Shown: positions 44,422-53,881 of the stretch, piece after piece
Numbering within the stretch: position 1 is the stretch's first letter
Layout of the letters: each line of letters opens with the position of its first letter
Assembly (NCBI GenBank): GCA_937927845.1
Contig: CALFXE010000010.1
Coordinates: 62,001-126,000, forward strand
Reading direction: 5' to 3'
From: an uncultured Paludibacter sp.
GTDB lineage: Bacteria; Bacteroidota; Bacteroidia; Bacteroidales; Paludibacteraceae
DNA length: 64,000 nt
Position numbers and translations under genes: made by a program
The notes under the pieces: generated by a model
The model's database searches: none
Told to the model about the DNA's origin: nothing
The model's input: only the letters and a program-made list of their open reading frames with translations

Positions 44422-46221
44422 ATGAAAAAAGGTAAAATTTTTAAATTGGTTGCTTTCACCTTCTTTGTTTTTTCGATGTTATCTATCACAACATCTTGTA
44501 AGGAAGAGTTGACTGACAATTTTGGTACAATTAGCGGTATAGTTACCGATGATTTTGAAAATCCGATTAAAGATGTGACAATTTCGGTAAAAGGACTTGA
44601 GGGAACTTCAACTACAAATGAAAAGGGTGAGTTTTCTATTAAGAATGTAGAAATTAAATCTCAGTCTGTAACCTTTGAAAAAGATGGTTATCAGACAGTA
44701 ACAGTAACAGTTTCTGCTAATCAGTTTAAATCTGATAAAGTTGCAACATTGGAAGTTATAATGATTAATGCTTCTGCAAAAATTATTGGTGTCGTTACGG
44801 ATGCAAAAAACGACAATGCTCCTTTAGAAGGAGTTTTAGTACAGGTAAGCGAAAATCAAACTGCAACAACAGGTGCTGATGGTAGCTATTCAATTAATAA
44901 TTTAACTATTGAAGATTACACTGTAACTTTCTCAAAAGAAAACTACACAACAATAACAAGAAATATTACTGTAGCAGATTTTATAGATGGAGAAGCTACT
45001 GTAAATGTTGAAATGGGAAATGTTGAGTTACTTCGTGGTTTGACAATTGACGATCTGGTTAATGCGGATAAATGGTATTATAATGAATTTAGAGGTGGAC
45101 GTAATGCTGACGATTATCCTCATTGGGATTGGGCTTGTAACTATATGAGTACTCTTACTTTCTGGGGAGCATGGCAGGAACAAAATGAAGGAACTACTCT
45201 TCAGATTCGTAATAACGAAGAGTTCCGTAATAATCCGGCTGACTTAGAAGTATTCGACTCTTATGTTTATGGAAGTAAGAAAATTACTAATGATAATAAA
45301 ATCATGTCAGTAAGATTAAGAACTCATAATGCAGATGCAAATAATCCTGCTTATTTCGGTGTTCAAGTTATTGATTTGTCGACAGCAGAAAAAACTGCTG
45401 AAAAAATAGGAGAGAACAAAACTTATGGATCTGGAGATTATACCGATTTCGAGTTTGATTTAAGTAGTTATGTTGGTAAAGAAGTAATAATCGCCATAGG
45501 AATCTATCGTAAAGAAACAGGTGACTACTGGAAGCAATTAGTTTTGCGTGCCATTCGATTTGCAGATAGAAAAGTTGAAGGTTGGGGCTGGCTTCCGGGT
45601 ACAGAAGTTATAAATGGATGGAAGTTAACTCAAGAAACCGTTCGCTCTACTATGGTTAATACAAAGAAAGTCTTTACAGGTATAAGTCCGATAAGCGGTA
45701 ATCGTGATAATTATATTGATGCTTATCGTTCTTGGATTGGACAAAATCATATTGCTGCTGAGTGGTCGTTTGTTCCGGTTCGTAAAGATCCTGAAGTATT
45801 CCCATCTGAAGGTTATTTAATCAAAACAAGAAATACTGCTGATGTTGATACCGAAGTTCCGGAATCGTTCTTCTATGCAAAATTTGCTATAGCAGCAGGA
45901 AATAATGAATTGGTTTTAAAAACTCGTAACTTCGGAAGTAATTATACGTATTTTAAATTAACTGCTATTGAAAATAATGGAACTGTAACTCATATAGCAC
46001 CTTCTTCCAACACAGCAGAAGAAGCCTCTGCTGCTGAAAATGGTACATGGAAATTTAAACATGGCGCAGGTGGCGCAGGCGACCCGGATGCTTATGCTTC
46101 ATTTGTATATGATCTCTCCGGATTTAATGGTAAGGATGTAACATTAGCTCTTGGAGTATTTAATGGCGCAGCAAGCACAGGTGAAAATAAACTTGTATTA
46201 TATAATATTGAACTAAAATAA
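44422..46221 (+). CDS. PUL lipoprotein with two carboxypeptidase-regulatory-like domains
   Basis: 599 residues. The lipoprotein signal ends SITTSC (Cys26). Two repeated CarboxypepD_reg-like Ig domains follow: GTISGIVTDDFENPIKDVTI (about 35-115) and KIIGVVTDAKNDNAPLEGVL (about 120-195). The rest has aromatic-rich beta-sandwich segments (DYPHWDWACNYMSTLTFW, SYVGKEVIIAIGIYRKETGD, and a similar FNGKDVTLALGVFNG near the end), which could be carbohydrate-binding. It opens the PUL. A role as a surface glycan-binding protein is inferred from position and architecture. Confidence 0.8.
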   Translation: MKKGKIFKLVAFTFFVFSMLSITTSCKEELTDNFGTISGIVTDDFENPIKDVTISVKGLEGTSTTNEKGEFSIKNVEIKSQSVTFEKDGYQTVTVTVSANQFKSDKVATLEVIMINASAKIIGVVTDAKNDNAPLEGVLVQVSENQTATTGADGSYSINNLTIEDYTVTFSKENYTTITRNITVADFIDGEATVNVEMGNVELLRGLTIDDLVNADKWYYNEFRGGRNADDYPHWDWACNYMSTLTFWGAWQEQNEGTTLQIRNNEEFRNNPADLEVFDSYVYGSKKITNDNKIMSVRLRTHNADANNPAYFGVQVIDLSTAEKTAEKIGENKTYGSGDYTDFEFDLSSYVGKEVIIAIGIYRKETGDYWKQLVLRAIRFADRKVEGWGWLPGTEVINGWKLTQETVRSTMVNTKKVFTGISPISGNRDNYIDAYRSWIGQNHIAAEWSFVPVRKDPEVFPSEGYLIKTRNTADVDTEVPESFFYAKFAIAAGNNELVLKTRNFGSNYTYFKLTAIENNGTVTHIAPSSNTAEEASAAENGTWKFKHGAGGAGDPDAYASFVYDLSGFNGKDVTLALGVFNGAASTGENKLVLYNIELK

Positions 46222-46230
46222 ATATAAATA

Positions 46231-47664
46231 GTGAGAGTATTTTTTATCATAGCTTTTAATTTTTTACTGGTAACTTTTGCTGCATGCAGTGAAAATCAAG
46301 GACCGGATAATAATGAAAAGCCAAATTCAAGTGTTTCTGATAAAAATCTTCAAAATGCTATGCAAATCGTGGATAATGCTATTTCCTGTTATTTTACAGG
46401 AAGTGGCATGTCCATGTCTCGCTACTATAATCCGTATACAAAAATACGTTCTGATGAAAAAGGCAGTGTTTGGATGTATACTGCATCAATAGAAGCTGTA
46501 AATGCGATATTGCATGGTTTGGTAGCACAGAAGGAAAATGGAAACACTGATGTGTATGACGAAAATTTTAATCGTTATAAAGATCTGCTGGAAAAATTAT
46601 ATGATAATGCGGATTATTATGCAGGAACATATGAGTTAATATCTTATACACAAACAAAAACCTGGACAGTATATGGTGTAAATCGTGGTGCGGCAAAAGG
46701 TACGGCAAAAGTTGAAGGTATTGAAAATGTGTATGATGACCAAATGTGGTTGATTCGCGAATTACTTGAGTCATATAAATTAACCAACAATGCAGAATAT
46801 TTAAGTAAAGCTGAATATCTAACTGAATATGTGCTTGATGGTTGGGATTGTACATTTGATGTATACGGACAGGAAAGAGGAGGAATACCTTGGGGACCGG
46901 GTTACGTTACAAAACATTCATGTAGTAATGGTCCTATGATTAGCCCTTTAGTATGGCTTCACGAAATATATAAAGATAAAGATGATGATATCACACATCG
47001 TTATATAGATCCTGCCAATAAATTAACACGTAAAACAGTACAAAAGAAAAAAAGTGAATATTATTTAGAATTTGCAGAAAAAGTATATCAATTTCAAAAG
47101 AAATATTTATTACGTTCTGATGGAGTTTACGACGACATGATGGGAGGATGTTCTCCGAGCAAGCCGGAAACTGAAACTGTTTATGGTGTAACATATCGTA
47201 AGGGTGGAACATGTAGAGATCGCGTGGGTCCTGCTATTACTTACAATAGCGGCACTATGCTGTCAGGTGCTTCTGACTTGTATCGTGCTACAGGAAAAAG
47301 CACATACTTTACTGATGCTAAGAATCTTGCAGATGCAAGTTTTAAATATTTTGCAAAATTAGGTGAAACGAAAGACGGATATTATACATACAATATTAGT
47401 GGTTTCAGAAACTGGTTCAATGGAGTTTTAATGAGAGGCTATATGGATTTTTATCCTTATTATAAAAATGTTGACAAGTATTTAAATAGCTTCCAAATGA
47501 ATTTGGATTATGCTTTTGACAACTTTTTATATGAAAATATGCTTCCTACTAACTTATTAGTTGGCTGGAGTTATGATAATAGTAAAAACAGAGTTGAAGG
47601 CATGTTTACTTTTGCATTCGCTGCTGAATACGCCGTTTTATCTCGTTTTGAATTGGAAAAATAA
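46231..47664 (+). CDS. GH76-like alpha-1,6-mannanase lipoprotein
   Basis: 477 residues starting with GTG. A lipoprotein signal ends TFAAC (Cys19). The body fits the (alpha/alpha)6 pattern of glycoside hydrolase family 76: the adjacent Asp pair in NVYDDQMWLIRELLE (169-170) matches the catalytic Asp-Asp of GH76. TYNSGTMLSGASDLYRATG and FRNWFNGVLMRGYMDF correspond to later conserved GH76 segments. GH76 enzymes cut alpha-1,6-mannan backbones. The family assignment is from motifs. It precedes susC by 22 bases. Confidence 0.75.
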   Translation: MRVFFIIAFNFLLVTFAACSENQGPDNNEKPNSSVSDKNLQNAMQIVDNAISCYFTGSGMSMSRYYNPYTKIRSDEKGSVWMYTASIEAVNAILHGLVAQKENGNTDVYDENFNRYKDLLEKLYDNADYYAGTYELISYTQTKTWTVYGVNRGAAKGTAKVEGIENVYDDQMWLIRELLESYKLTNNAEYLSKAEYLTEYVLDGWDCTFDVYGQERGGIPWGPGYVTKHSCSNGPMISPLVWLHEIYKDKDDDITHRYIDPANKLTRKTVQKKKSEYYLEFAEKVYQFQKKYLLRSDGVYDDMMGGCSPSKPETETVYGVTYRKGGTCRDRVGPAITYNSGTMLSGASDLYRATGKSTYFTDAKNLADASFKYFAKLGETKDGYYTYNISGFRNWFNGVLMRGYMDFYPYYKNVDKYLNSFQMNLDYAFDNFLYENMLPTNLLVGWSYDNSKNRVEGMFTFAFAAEYAVLSRFELEK

Positions 47665-47686
47665 ATTAACTTAATTATAAATTGTT

Positions 47687-50600
47687 ATGATAAAGTCATG
47701 GTATTCAAAATGTACAAAATTTAGCATTTTATTTATGAGTCTGATGATATTAATATCAGCTAGCTTAAATGCGCAGTACATTAATATCTCAGGAAAAATA
47801 ACAGATGTAAATAACGAACCCCTACCGGGAGTAAACGTTATAGTGAAAAACACAAATCAAGGTACTATCTCCAGTATAAGTGGTGAGTATTCAATCAGTG
47901 CACCAACAGATGCAACACTCGAATTTCGCTTCTTAGGTCTTAAGACTGTTGAAGAGAAAATTGGAGGACGTAGGTTGATAAATGTTGTGATGCAGGTACA
48001 GGAAATAGAATTGGATAATATTGTGGTTGTAGGATATGCTACTCAAAGAAAGGTTACACTTACGGGAGCTGTAGCAGGTATTAAAGGTTCAGAAATGATT
48101 CAGACGAAGAATGAGAATCCACAGAATATGCTTACAGGAAGAATATCCGGAGTGCGTGTGTGGCAGAAAAGTGCAGAACCAGGAACTTTCAACAATAATT
48201 TTGATATTCGAGGACTGGGTTCTCCATTGGTTGTTATTGATGGAATACCTCGTTCTACAGCAGAATTTCAGAGATTAAATCCCAATGATATAGATGATAT
48301 ATCTGTTCTTAAAGATGCATCTGCAGCAATTTATGGAGTTCGTGCAGCTAATGGTGTTGTGTTGGTAACAACCAAAAAAGGAACACAAGAAGAGAAAAGT
48401 AAAGTGTCATATAACGGATCTTTTACTTTCCAAAAACCTTCAGGTATGCCTGTCCTTGCTGATGCATTCCAAACAATGACATTGTATAATGAAAGATCCA
48501 TGAATAATATTAATGGAGGCAATCTTATATATAATGATACAGATTTCGAGGCTTATAGAAATGGAACAAGACGTACAACTGATTGGACTTCTCTGTTATT
48601 TTCTGAATTTTCTCCTCAAACACAACATGATGTTAGTTTGACAGGAGGAAATAATAAAACACAATACTATGTAGGGCTTGGTTATTTTTTTCAAGAGGGG
48701 TTCTTTAAATCGGGAGATTTAAACTATAGCAAGTTTAATTTGCGTTCAAATATTAATACACAAATTACTGATGGTTTAACTTTCGAACTAAATTTGAGTG
48801 GAATTGCTGACGAAAGAAATAACCCGTATTCAAGTTCAGTAGATATTATCAGAAACTATTGGAGACAAGGAGTACTTTTCCCTGCATATGCTGATCCGGA
48901 AAATACTATGCTAAATTATGATGGACTGGATTTGGAAGAGAATACTGTTGCAAAAATGACATCTGACGTATCTGGATATAGAAGATACGAACAAAAGTAT
49001 TTTCAGTCATCAGCATCATTAAATTATGATTTTGGTACTATTTCACCAATTCTTAAAGGTTTAAATGCTAAAGCTCTTTTCAGTTACGATTATAGAATGG
49101 ATAATAATACAATATTCCGGAAAGAATATTATCAATATGCTTATAATGAGCTTACTCAATCATATACTCAAAAACTCTATAATAATAGTTCACCAAGTCA
49201 ATTAAGACGTGAGGTATATAGTAAACAGCAAACTCTAGGACAATTTATTTTAAATTACGATAGAAAGTTTGCATTACATAAGGTGAACGGACTGTTAGGT
49301 TGGGAAACTCAAAAAAGAGTTGGAGATAATTTCTATGCTAAAAGAGATTTAGCTTTTGCAATGGAATATCTTTTTGCGGGTGTTGATGAAAATCAATTAG
49401 GAGGTATGCAGAGCGGTTCAAACGATATTTATGAATTGGCAAATTCAGCAATGATAGGTAGATTGAATTACTCATATGCGGATAAATATATCGGTGAATT
49501 ACAATTCAGATACGATGGTTCATCTAAATTTGCTAAAGGTCATCAATGGGGCTTCTTCCCATCTGCTTCTGCCGGATGGAGAATTTCAGAGGAAGAGTTC
49601 TTTAAATCAATATCATTTTTGTCTTTCGTCAATCAAATGAAACTTCGTGCGAGTTATGGTGTACTTGGAGATGACGGTGAACTTCAATATGATTGGGCGA
49701 TGGGATATACCTATCCTGCTACAAGTGGTAATGCTGAAAAGGGCTATTATAACCAATATGCTCCGGGATATATATTAGGTAATAACTTCGTTTATGGCGT
49801 ATCAACTCTGGCTTTACCGAATAAAAATATTACATGGTTCAAGGCAAATACTTTTGATATTGGAGTTGATTTTGAAGCGTGGAATGGACTTTTAGGCTTT
49901 TCGGTTGATTATTTTGATCGTCAACGTACAGGAAGATTTGCACGTCGTTCAGGTGATTTGCCTACAGTAGTAGGTTCTACTGCCCCACGTGAAAACATTA
50001 ATAGTGACCGCCATTTTGGTATAGATTTGGAAATTACTCATAGAAATAAAATTGGTGATGTCTCGTATAAAATTAAAGCTTTAGCTTCGATAACTCGCCA
50101 GAAATATTTAATAGCATCAGAGAAAGGTCCTTACGGAAATTCTTACGATAGATGGCGTAATGATAATTTGACAAATCGATATCAAGGTGTTCAATTTGGA
50201 TATGAAGGTGCAGGCAGGTATATAGATTGGGAAGACATTTGGGCGTATGATATTTACAAAGAACGTGATATTTTACCTGGGTCTTATAAGTATATCGACT
50301 GGAATGGAGATGGTGAAATAAACGGACAAGATGAACATCCATTTGCATTTGACCAAACTCCATGGCTTAATTACAGTACAAACATTGACTTATCATATAA
50401 GAATTTCGATTTAAGCATTTTATTGCAAGGTTCTGCATTAGGTTCAATGGAATATAGAGAGCCTTTATACTCGATTTGGGGTAGTAACGGTGGTGGTACA
50501 TTAGTTCAATATCTTGATCGCTGGCATCCGGCTGACCCTACGGCAGATCCATATGATCCTGACACTGAATGGGTAAGTGGCTATTATGGATATACCGGTA

Positions 50601-50854
50601 TATATCCACGTCAAAACTCTGACTTTAACAGAGTTAATACTGCTTACTTACGTTTGAAAAGTATCGAACTTGGATATACTGTACCCAAAATAAAAGCAAT
50701 GTCCGATGCTAAACTACGCTTTTTTGCGAATGCTTATAATTTGGTAACCCTTACTGCAGTAAAATTTGTTGACCCGGAACATCCTGACGATGATTTAGGT
50801 AGGATGTATCCACTGAACAAAACAGTTACTGTAGGCATGTCGCTATCATTCTAA
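47687..50854 (+). CDS. SusC/RagA-type TonB-dependent transporter
   Basis: 1055 residues with a signal peptide (to about residue 30). A CarboxypepD_reg-like domain spans about 31-110 (ISGKITDVNNEPLPGVNVIV), then a TonB box-like region (NIVVVGYATQRK), a plug domain with LVVIDGIPRS, and a large 22-stranded barrel ending MSLSF. SusC proteins form the outer-membrane channel that takes up oligosaccharides captured by SusD. It is the central transport gene of this PUL. Confidence 0.95.
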   Translation: MIKSWYSKCTKFSILFMSLMILISASLNAQYINISGKITDVNNEPLPGVNVIVKNTNQGTISSISGEYSISAPTDATLEFRFLGLKTVEEKIGGRRLINVVMQVQEIELDNIVVVGYATQRKVTLTGAVAGIKGSEMIQTKNENPQNMLTGRISGVRVWQKSAEPGTFNNNFDIRGLGSPLVVIDGIPRSTAEFQRLNPNDIDDISVLKDASAAIYGVRAANGVVLVTTKKGTQEEKSKVSYNGSFTFQKPSGMPVLADAFQTMTLYNERSMNNINGGNLIYNDTDFEAYRNGTRRTTDWTSLLFSEFSPQTQHDVSLTGGNNKTQYYVGLGYFFQEGFFKSGDLNYSKFNLRSNINTQITDGLTFELNLSGIADERNNPYSSSVDIIRNYWRQGVLFPAYADPENTMLNYDGLDLEENTVAKMTSDVSGYRRYEQKYFQSSASLNYDFGTISPILKGLNAKALFSYDYRMDNNTIFRKEYYQYAYNELTQSYTQKLYNNSSPSQLRREVYSKQQTLGQFILNYDRKFALHKVNGLLGWETQKRVGDNFYAKRDLAFAMEYLFAGVDENQLGGMQSGSNDIYELANSAMIGRLNYSYADKYIGELQFRYDGSSKFAKGHQWGFFPSASAGWRISEEEFFKSISFLSFVNQMKLRASYGVLGDDGELQYDWAMGYTYPATSGNAEKGYYNQYAPGYILGNNFVYGVSTLALPNKNITWFKANTFDIGVDFEAWNGLLGFSVDYFDRQRTGRFARRSGDLPTVVGSTAPRENINSDRHFGIDLEITHRNKIGDVSYKIKALASITRQKYLIASEKGPYGNSYDRWRNDNLTNRYQGVQFGYEGAGRYIDWEDIWAYDIYKERDILPGSYKYIDWNGDGEINGQDEHPFAFDQTPWLNYSTNIDLSYKNFDLSILLQGSALGSMEYREPLYSIWGSNGGGTLVQYLDRWHPADPTADPYDPDTEWVSGYYGYTGIYPRQNSDFNRVNTAYLRLKSIELGYTVPKIKAMSDAKLRFFANAYNLVTLTAVKFVDPEHPDDDLGRMYPLNKTVTVGMSLSF

Positions 50855-50893
50855 TAGATTGTCTAAAAAAATACGAATTTAAAAAAGATTCTT

Positions 50894-52951
50894 ATGAAAA
50901 AACTATTTATATTATCCATATTGAGCATTATTTTGTTTAATGCTTGTACGGATTTAGATATTCCACCAAAAAATATAATAACAGATGAAGATCTTTTGAC
51001 AAGTGAATCAGGAATGGAAATTTATTTGGCGAGAATGTACAGTTATATGCCTTTCGAAGATTTTAAATATATGCCGCAATGGGGTATCGAATTTAATTCA
51101 TGGCTTGGTGCTACAGGTATTGAAGGTACCGGAGAGGCTTTAAACAGAGATGGTATATGTACAGCATTTACAAGTGAAAGAACTCCATACTGGGGTAGAG
51201 CATTTACTTTGTTGCGAGATGCTAATTATTTGATAGAAACTTTACCAAATTACTCAGATGCATTTCCTGAGATTACTTATAACCATTATTTAGGTGAAGC
51301 TTATTACGTTCGTGCAACTGTGTTCTATGCAATGGCTCGTCGTTTTGGAGGTATTCCATTAGTGACACGAGTAATTCAATATCCGGCAGAAAAGGATGAA
51401 CTTGAGGTTCCACGTTCAACAGAAAAAGAAACATGGGATCAGATTTTAGCTGATTATGATAGAGCTGCTTCCTTGTTAATGCCACAAAGTCCAAAACAAG
51501 GATATTCAAATAAGTATGTTGCATTGGCATTCAAATCTCAAGCAATGTTATACGCAGGTAGTGTTGCAAAATATAACGAAACAGTGCCGGGTAGGTTAAC
51601 CGGATTTGGACAAAAGACCGGTGTACGAATAATCGGTTTTGCTGAAGATGAATGGGAAGATGCATCTAAAAAATACTTTAAAGAAGCATATGCCGCAGCC
51701 AGAGACATTATGTTAAATGGAGGATATTCTTTGTATAAGAAGAAATGGGCAGCAAATGATCCTGAAGCTCAATATCAAAATATGGTTGATATGTTTAATG
51801 ATTTGACAAGTACTGAGAATATCTATGTTAGAGAGTATGAATATCCAACGATAACTCATGGATATGATGCTTATAGTGCACCATTTATTTTTAAAGCACC
51901 TTTAGCATCAGGTACATGTCCTTCTTTAGATTTCTTAGAGTTATTCGAAGGCTTTAATAGATATCCTGATGGTACTGTAAAAGTAACAACCGGTAATTCC
52001 AATACAGAAGGAACTTATCTCCTTTATGATTCACCTTTAGATTTTTACAAAGATGCAGAACCAAGATTAAGGGCTTATGTGATCTTTCCGGATGATCAAT
52101 TTAAAGGTAAAACTATCGAGATTAGAGCCGGAGTATATACCGGAAATTCTCCTATTCAACCTTTACATACGGATTATTCTTATGCTTCTGCTGAAACGAG
52201 ATATCAGCATTTGAATTCCTATAAAAATCAGCCTAAAACACTATATTTAAGTCCAAGAGAAGGAAATAGTCAAGAATCTGTTAGCTACAACGGTAGCTTA
52301 ATTACGGCTGCCGGTGCAAATGGTCCTTTTTATGATAACGGTGAAGGAAATTTAACCGGTCTTTATGGACGTAAATGGTTGAATTCTAATCCATCATTTG
52401 AGGCAGGAGAAGGTAAATCTGCTCAACCATTCATTTTAATGAGATATGCAGAAGTTTTGTTAAATGCTGCTGAAGCTGCGATTGAATTAAAGCTTGCTGG
52501 TGAACCTTCACCTGATGGGTCTGATCTTCTACAAGTTGCAACTGATAATATCAACAGTATAAGAGAAAGGGCGGGTGCAACTCTACTTGCATCAAATATT
52601 ACTTCTGATGATAACGGACGAAATATAATTCGTAAAGAAAGGAGAAAAGAATTAGCTTTTGAACATAAAACAAAATGGGACTTAAGGCGTTGGAGAGTAT
52701 GGCATTACGATGGAAGAGATGGTTTTTGGGGTGAGGAGAGAGATAAAAGCATGTATAGTAATAACTCACGTTATCGTTTCCGTGGATTATATCCATTCTT
52801 ATCAACACAAACAGGAAAATATTTCTTTGATGCACGATTTCAATGGGTGAGTTTAAAAACATTTGAGTTCAATCCTATTGATTACTATTTTGGTATACCT
52901 GGTAATGAAGTTACGAAAAGTGCGTTTATTGATCAGCAACCAAACAGATAA
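50894..52951 (+). CDS. SusD/RagB-type nutrient-binding lipoprotein
   Basis: 685 residues, larger than SusD itself (about 550). The lipoprotein signal ends LFNAC (Cys18). TPR-like helices with YLGEAYYVRATVFYAMARRFGGIPLV and the C-terminal SusD signature ERRKELAFEHKTKWDLRRWR are clear. The long region between about 400 and 520 (YTGNSPIQPLHTDYSYAS) probably forms extra loops over the binding site. It pairs with the upstream SusC as a lid that binds the sugar. Confidence 0.95.
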   Translation: MKKLFILSILSIILFNACTDLDIPPKNIITDEDLLTSESGMEIYLARMYSYMPFEDFKYMPQWGIEFNSWLGATGIEGTGEALNRDGICTAFTSERTPYWGRAFTLLRDANYLIETLPNYSDAFPEITYNHYLGEAYYVRATVFYAMARRFGGIPLVTRVIQYPAEKDELEVPRSTEKETWDQILADYDRAASLLMPQSPKQGYSNKYVALAFKSQAMLYAGSVAKYNETVPGRLTGFGQKTGVRIIGFAEDEWEDASKKYFKEAYAAARDIMLNGGYSLYKKKWAANDPEAQYQNMVDMFNDLTSTENIYVREYEYPTITHGYDAYSAPFIFKAPLASGTCPSLDFLELFEGFNRYPDGTVKVTTGNSNTEGTYLLYDSPLDFYKDAEPRLRAYVIFPDDQFKGKTIEIRAGVYTGNSPIQPLHTDYSYASAETRYQHLNSYKNQPKTLYLSPREGNSQESVSYNGSLITAAGANGPFYDNGEGNLTGLYGRKWLNSNPSFEAGEGKSAQPFILMRYAEVLLNAAEAAIELKLAGEPSPDGSDLLQVATDNINSIRERAGATLLASNITSDDNGRNIIRKERRKELAFEHKTKWDLRRWRVWHYDGRDGFWGEERDKSMYSNNSRYRFRGLYPFLSTQTGKYFFDARFQWVSLKTFEFNPIDYYFGIPGNEVTKSAFIDQQPNR

Positions 52952-52983
52952 GTATATTGTAATTATTAAATAAGTTATGTCAT

Positions 52984-53799
52984 ATGAAAAATAAAGTATT
53001 ATATATATGTTTAAGCTTACTGTTTTTATTGAATTCTTGCAGTTTGTTTGAAATTGATAATTATGATGCGCCAAATGAAACAATCATAGGTGAAGTTGTA
53101 GATGTTGTTACGGGAAATCCTGTGTTAACAGATCAGGGAAGTGAAGGAATTAGAGTGCGACTTACGGAATTGAGCTGGGGTCCTAATGCTACTCATAATC
53201 CCGATTTCTATTGTCGACCGGACGGTACTTTCCAAAATACAAAATTATTTGAGGGTAAGTATAATGTCAGAATTGACGGACCATTTATTCCTTTATACAG
53301 AGAAGATGAAAATGGTGTTCCAATAGCTGATGATACACAGGTTATGGATATAAAAGGTGTAACACAGGTCAGATTTGAGGTTCAGCCATTTTTGAATATT
53401 CAGTGGGTCGGACAACCTACCGTAAGTAATGGAAAAGTAACAGCTAAAGTTAAGGTTACACGTGCTGTGTCGGAAAGCGATTTTAAGAGTAAAATAGAAC
53501 CAATGGGGGGATATAGTAATAGTTTTTTAAATGTTACTGATATACAGTTGTTTGTAAGTTACTCGTCAAGTGTTGGTTATCGTGCTCGTGACGAACGTTG
53601 GTCGAATAAAATTGAATATTCCGGTTCCCAATTTAATGCATCTTTAGGTCAGACTATCACTATCCAGTCAAATGGAAATATTCCATCAGGTCGTAAGGTG
53701 TTTATTAGAGCTGCTTCAAGGATTAATTATGATACTCCAAAAGGTAGCGGAACTCGGCGATGGAATTATAGTGAACCTCTTGAGGTGTTTATACCGTAG
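52984..53799 (+). CDS. DUF3823 lipoprotein
   Basis: 271 residues. The lipoprotein signal ends LLNSC (about Cys19). The N-terminal segment DNYDAPNETIIGEVVDVVTG and the EVQPFLNIQW motif match DUF3823, a two-domain beta-sandwich lipoprotein found next to SusCD pairs and thought to bind glycans at the cell surface. It comes 33 bases after susD. A hairpin follows, so transcription may drop before the next gene. Confidence 0.85.
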   Translation: MKNKVLYICLSLLFLLNSCSLFEIDNYDAPNETIIGEVVDVVTGNPVLTDQGSEGIRVRLTELSWGPNATHNPDFYCRPDGTFQNTKLFEGKYNVRIDGPFIPLYREDENGVPIADDTQVMDIKGVTQVRFEVQPFLNIQWVGQPTVSNGKVTAKVKVTRAVSESDFKSKIEPMGGYSNSFLNVTDIQLFVSYSSSVGYRARDERWSNKIEYSGSQFNASLGQTITIQSNGNIPSGRKVFIRAASRINYDTPKGSGTRRWNYSEPLEVFIP

Positions 53800-53814
53800 A
53801 AATTAATAAAACAT

Positions 53815-53858
53815 ATTTAAGGTTTAAAGCAATAAAAAGTTTTAAACCTTAAATTTTT
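53815..53858 (+). terminator. Intra-PUL terminator or attenuator hairpin
   Basis: ATTTAAGGTTTAAA (53815-53828) is fully complementary to 53841-53854, with a short T-run next to it. It lies 15 bases after the DUF3823 stop and would reduce readthrough into the next gene. Confidence 0.7.
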
Positions 53859-53881
53859 AGATTAAATTAATAACCAAACAA

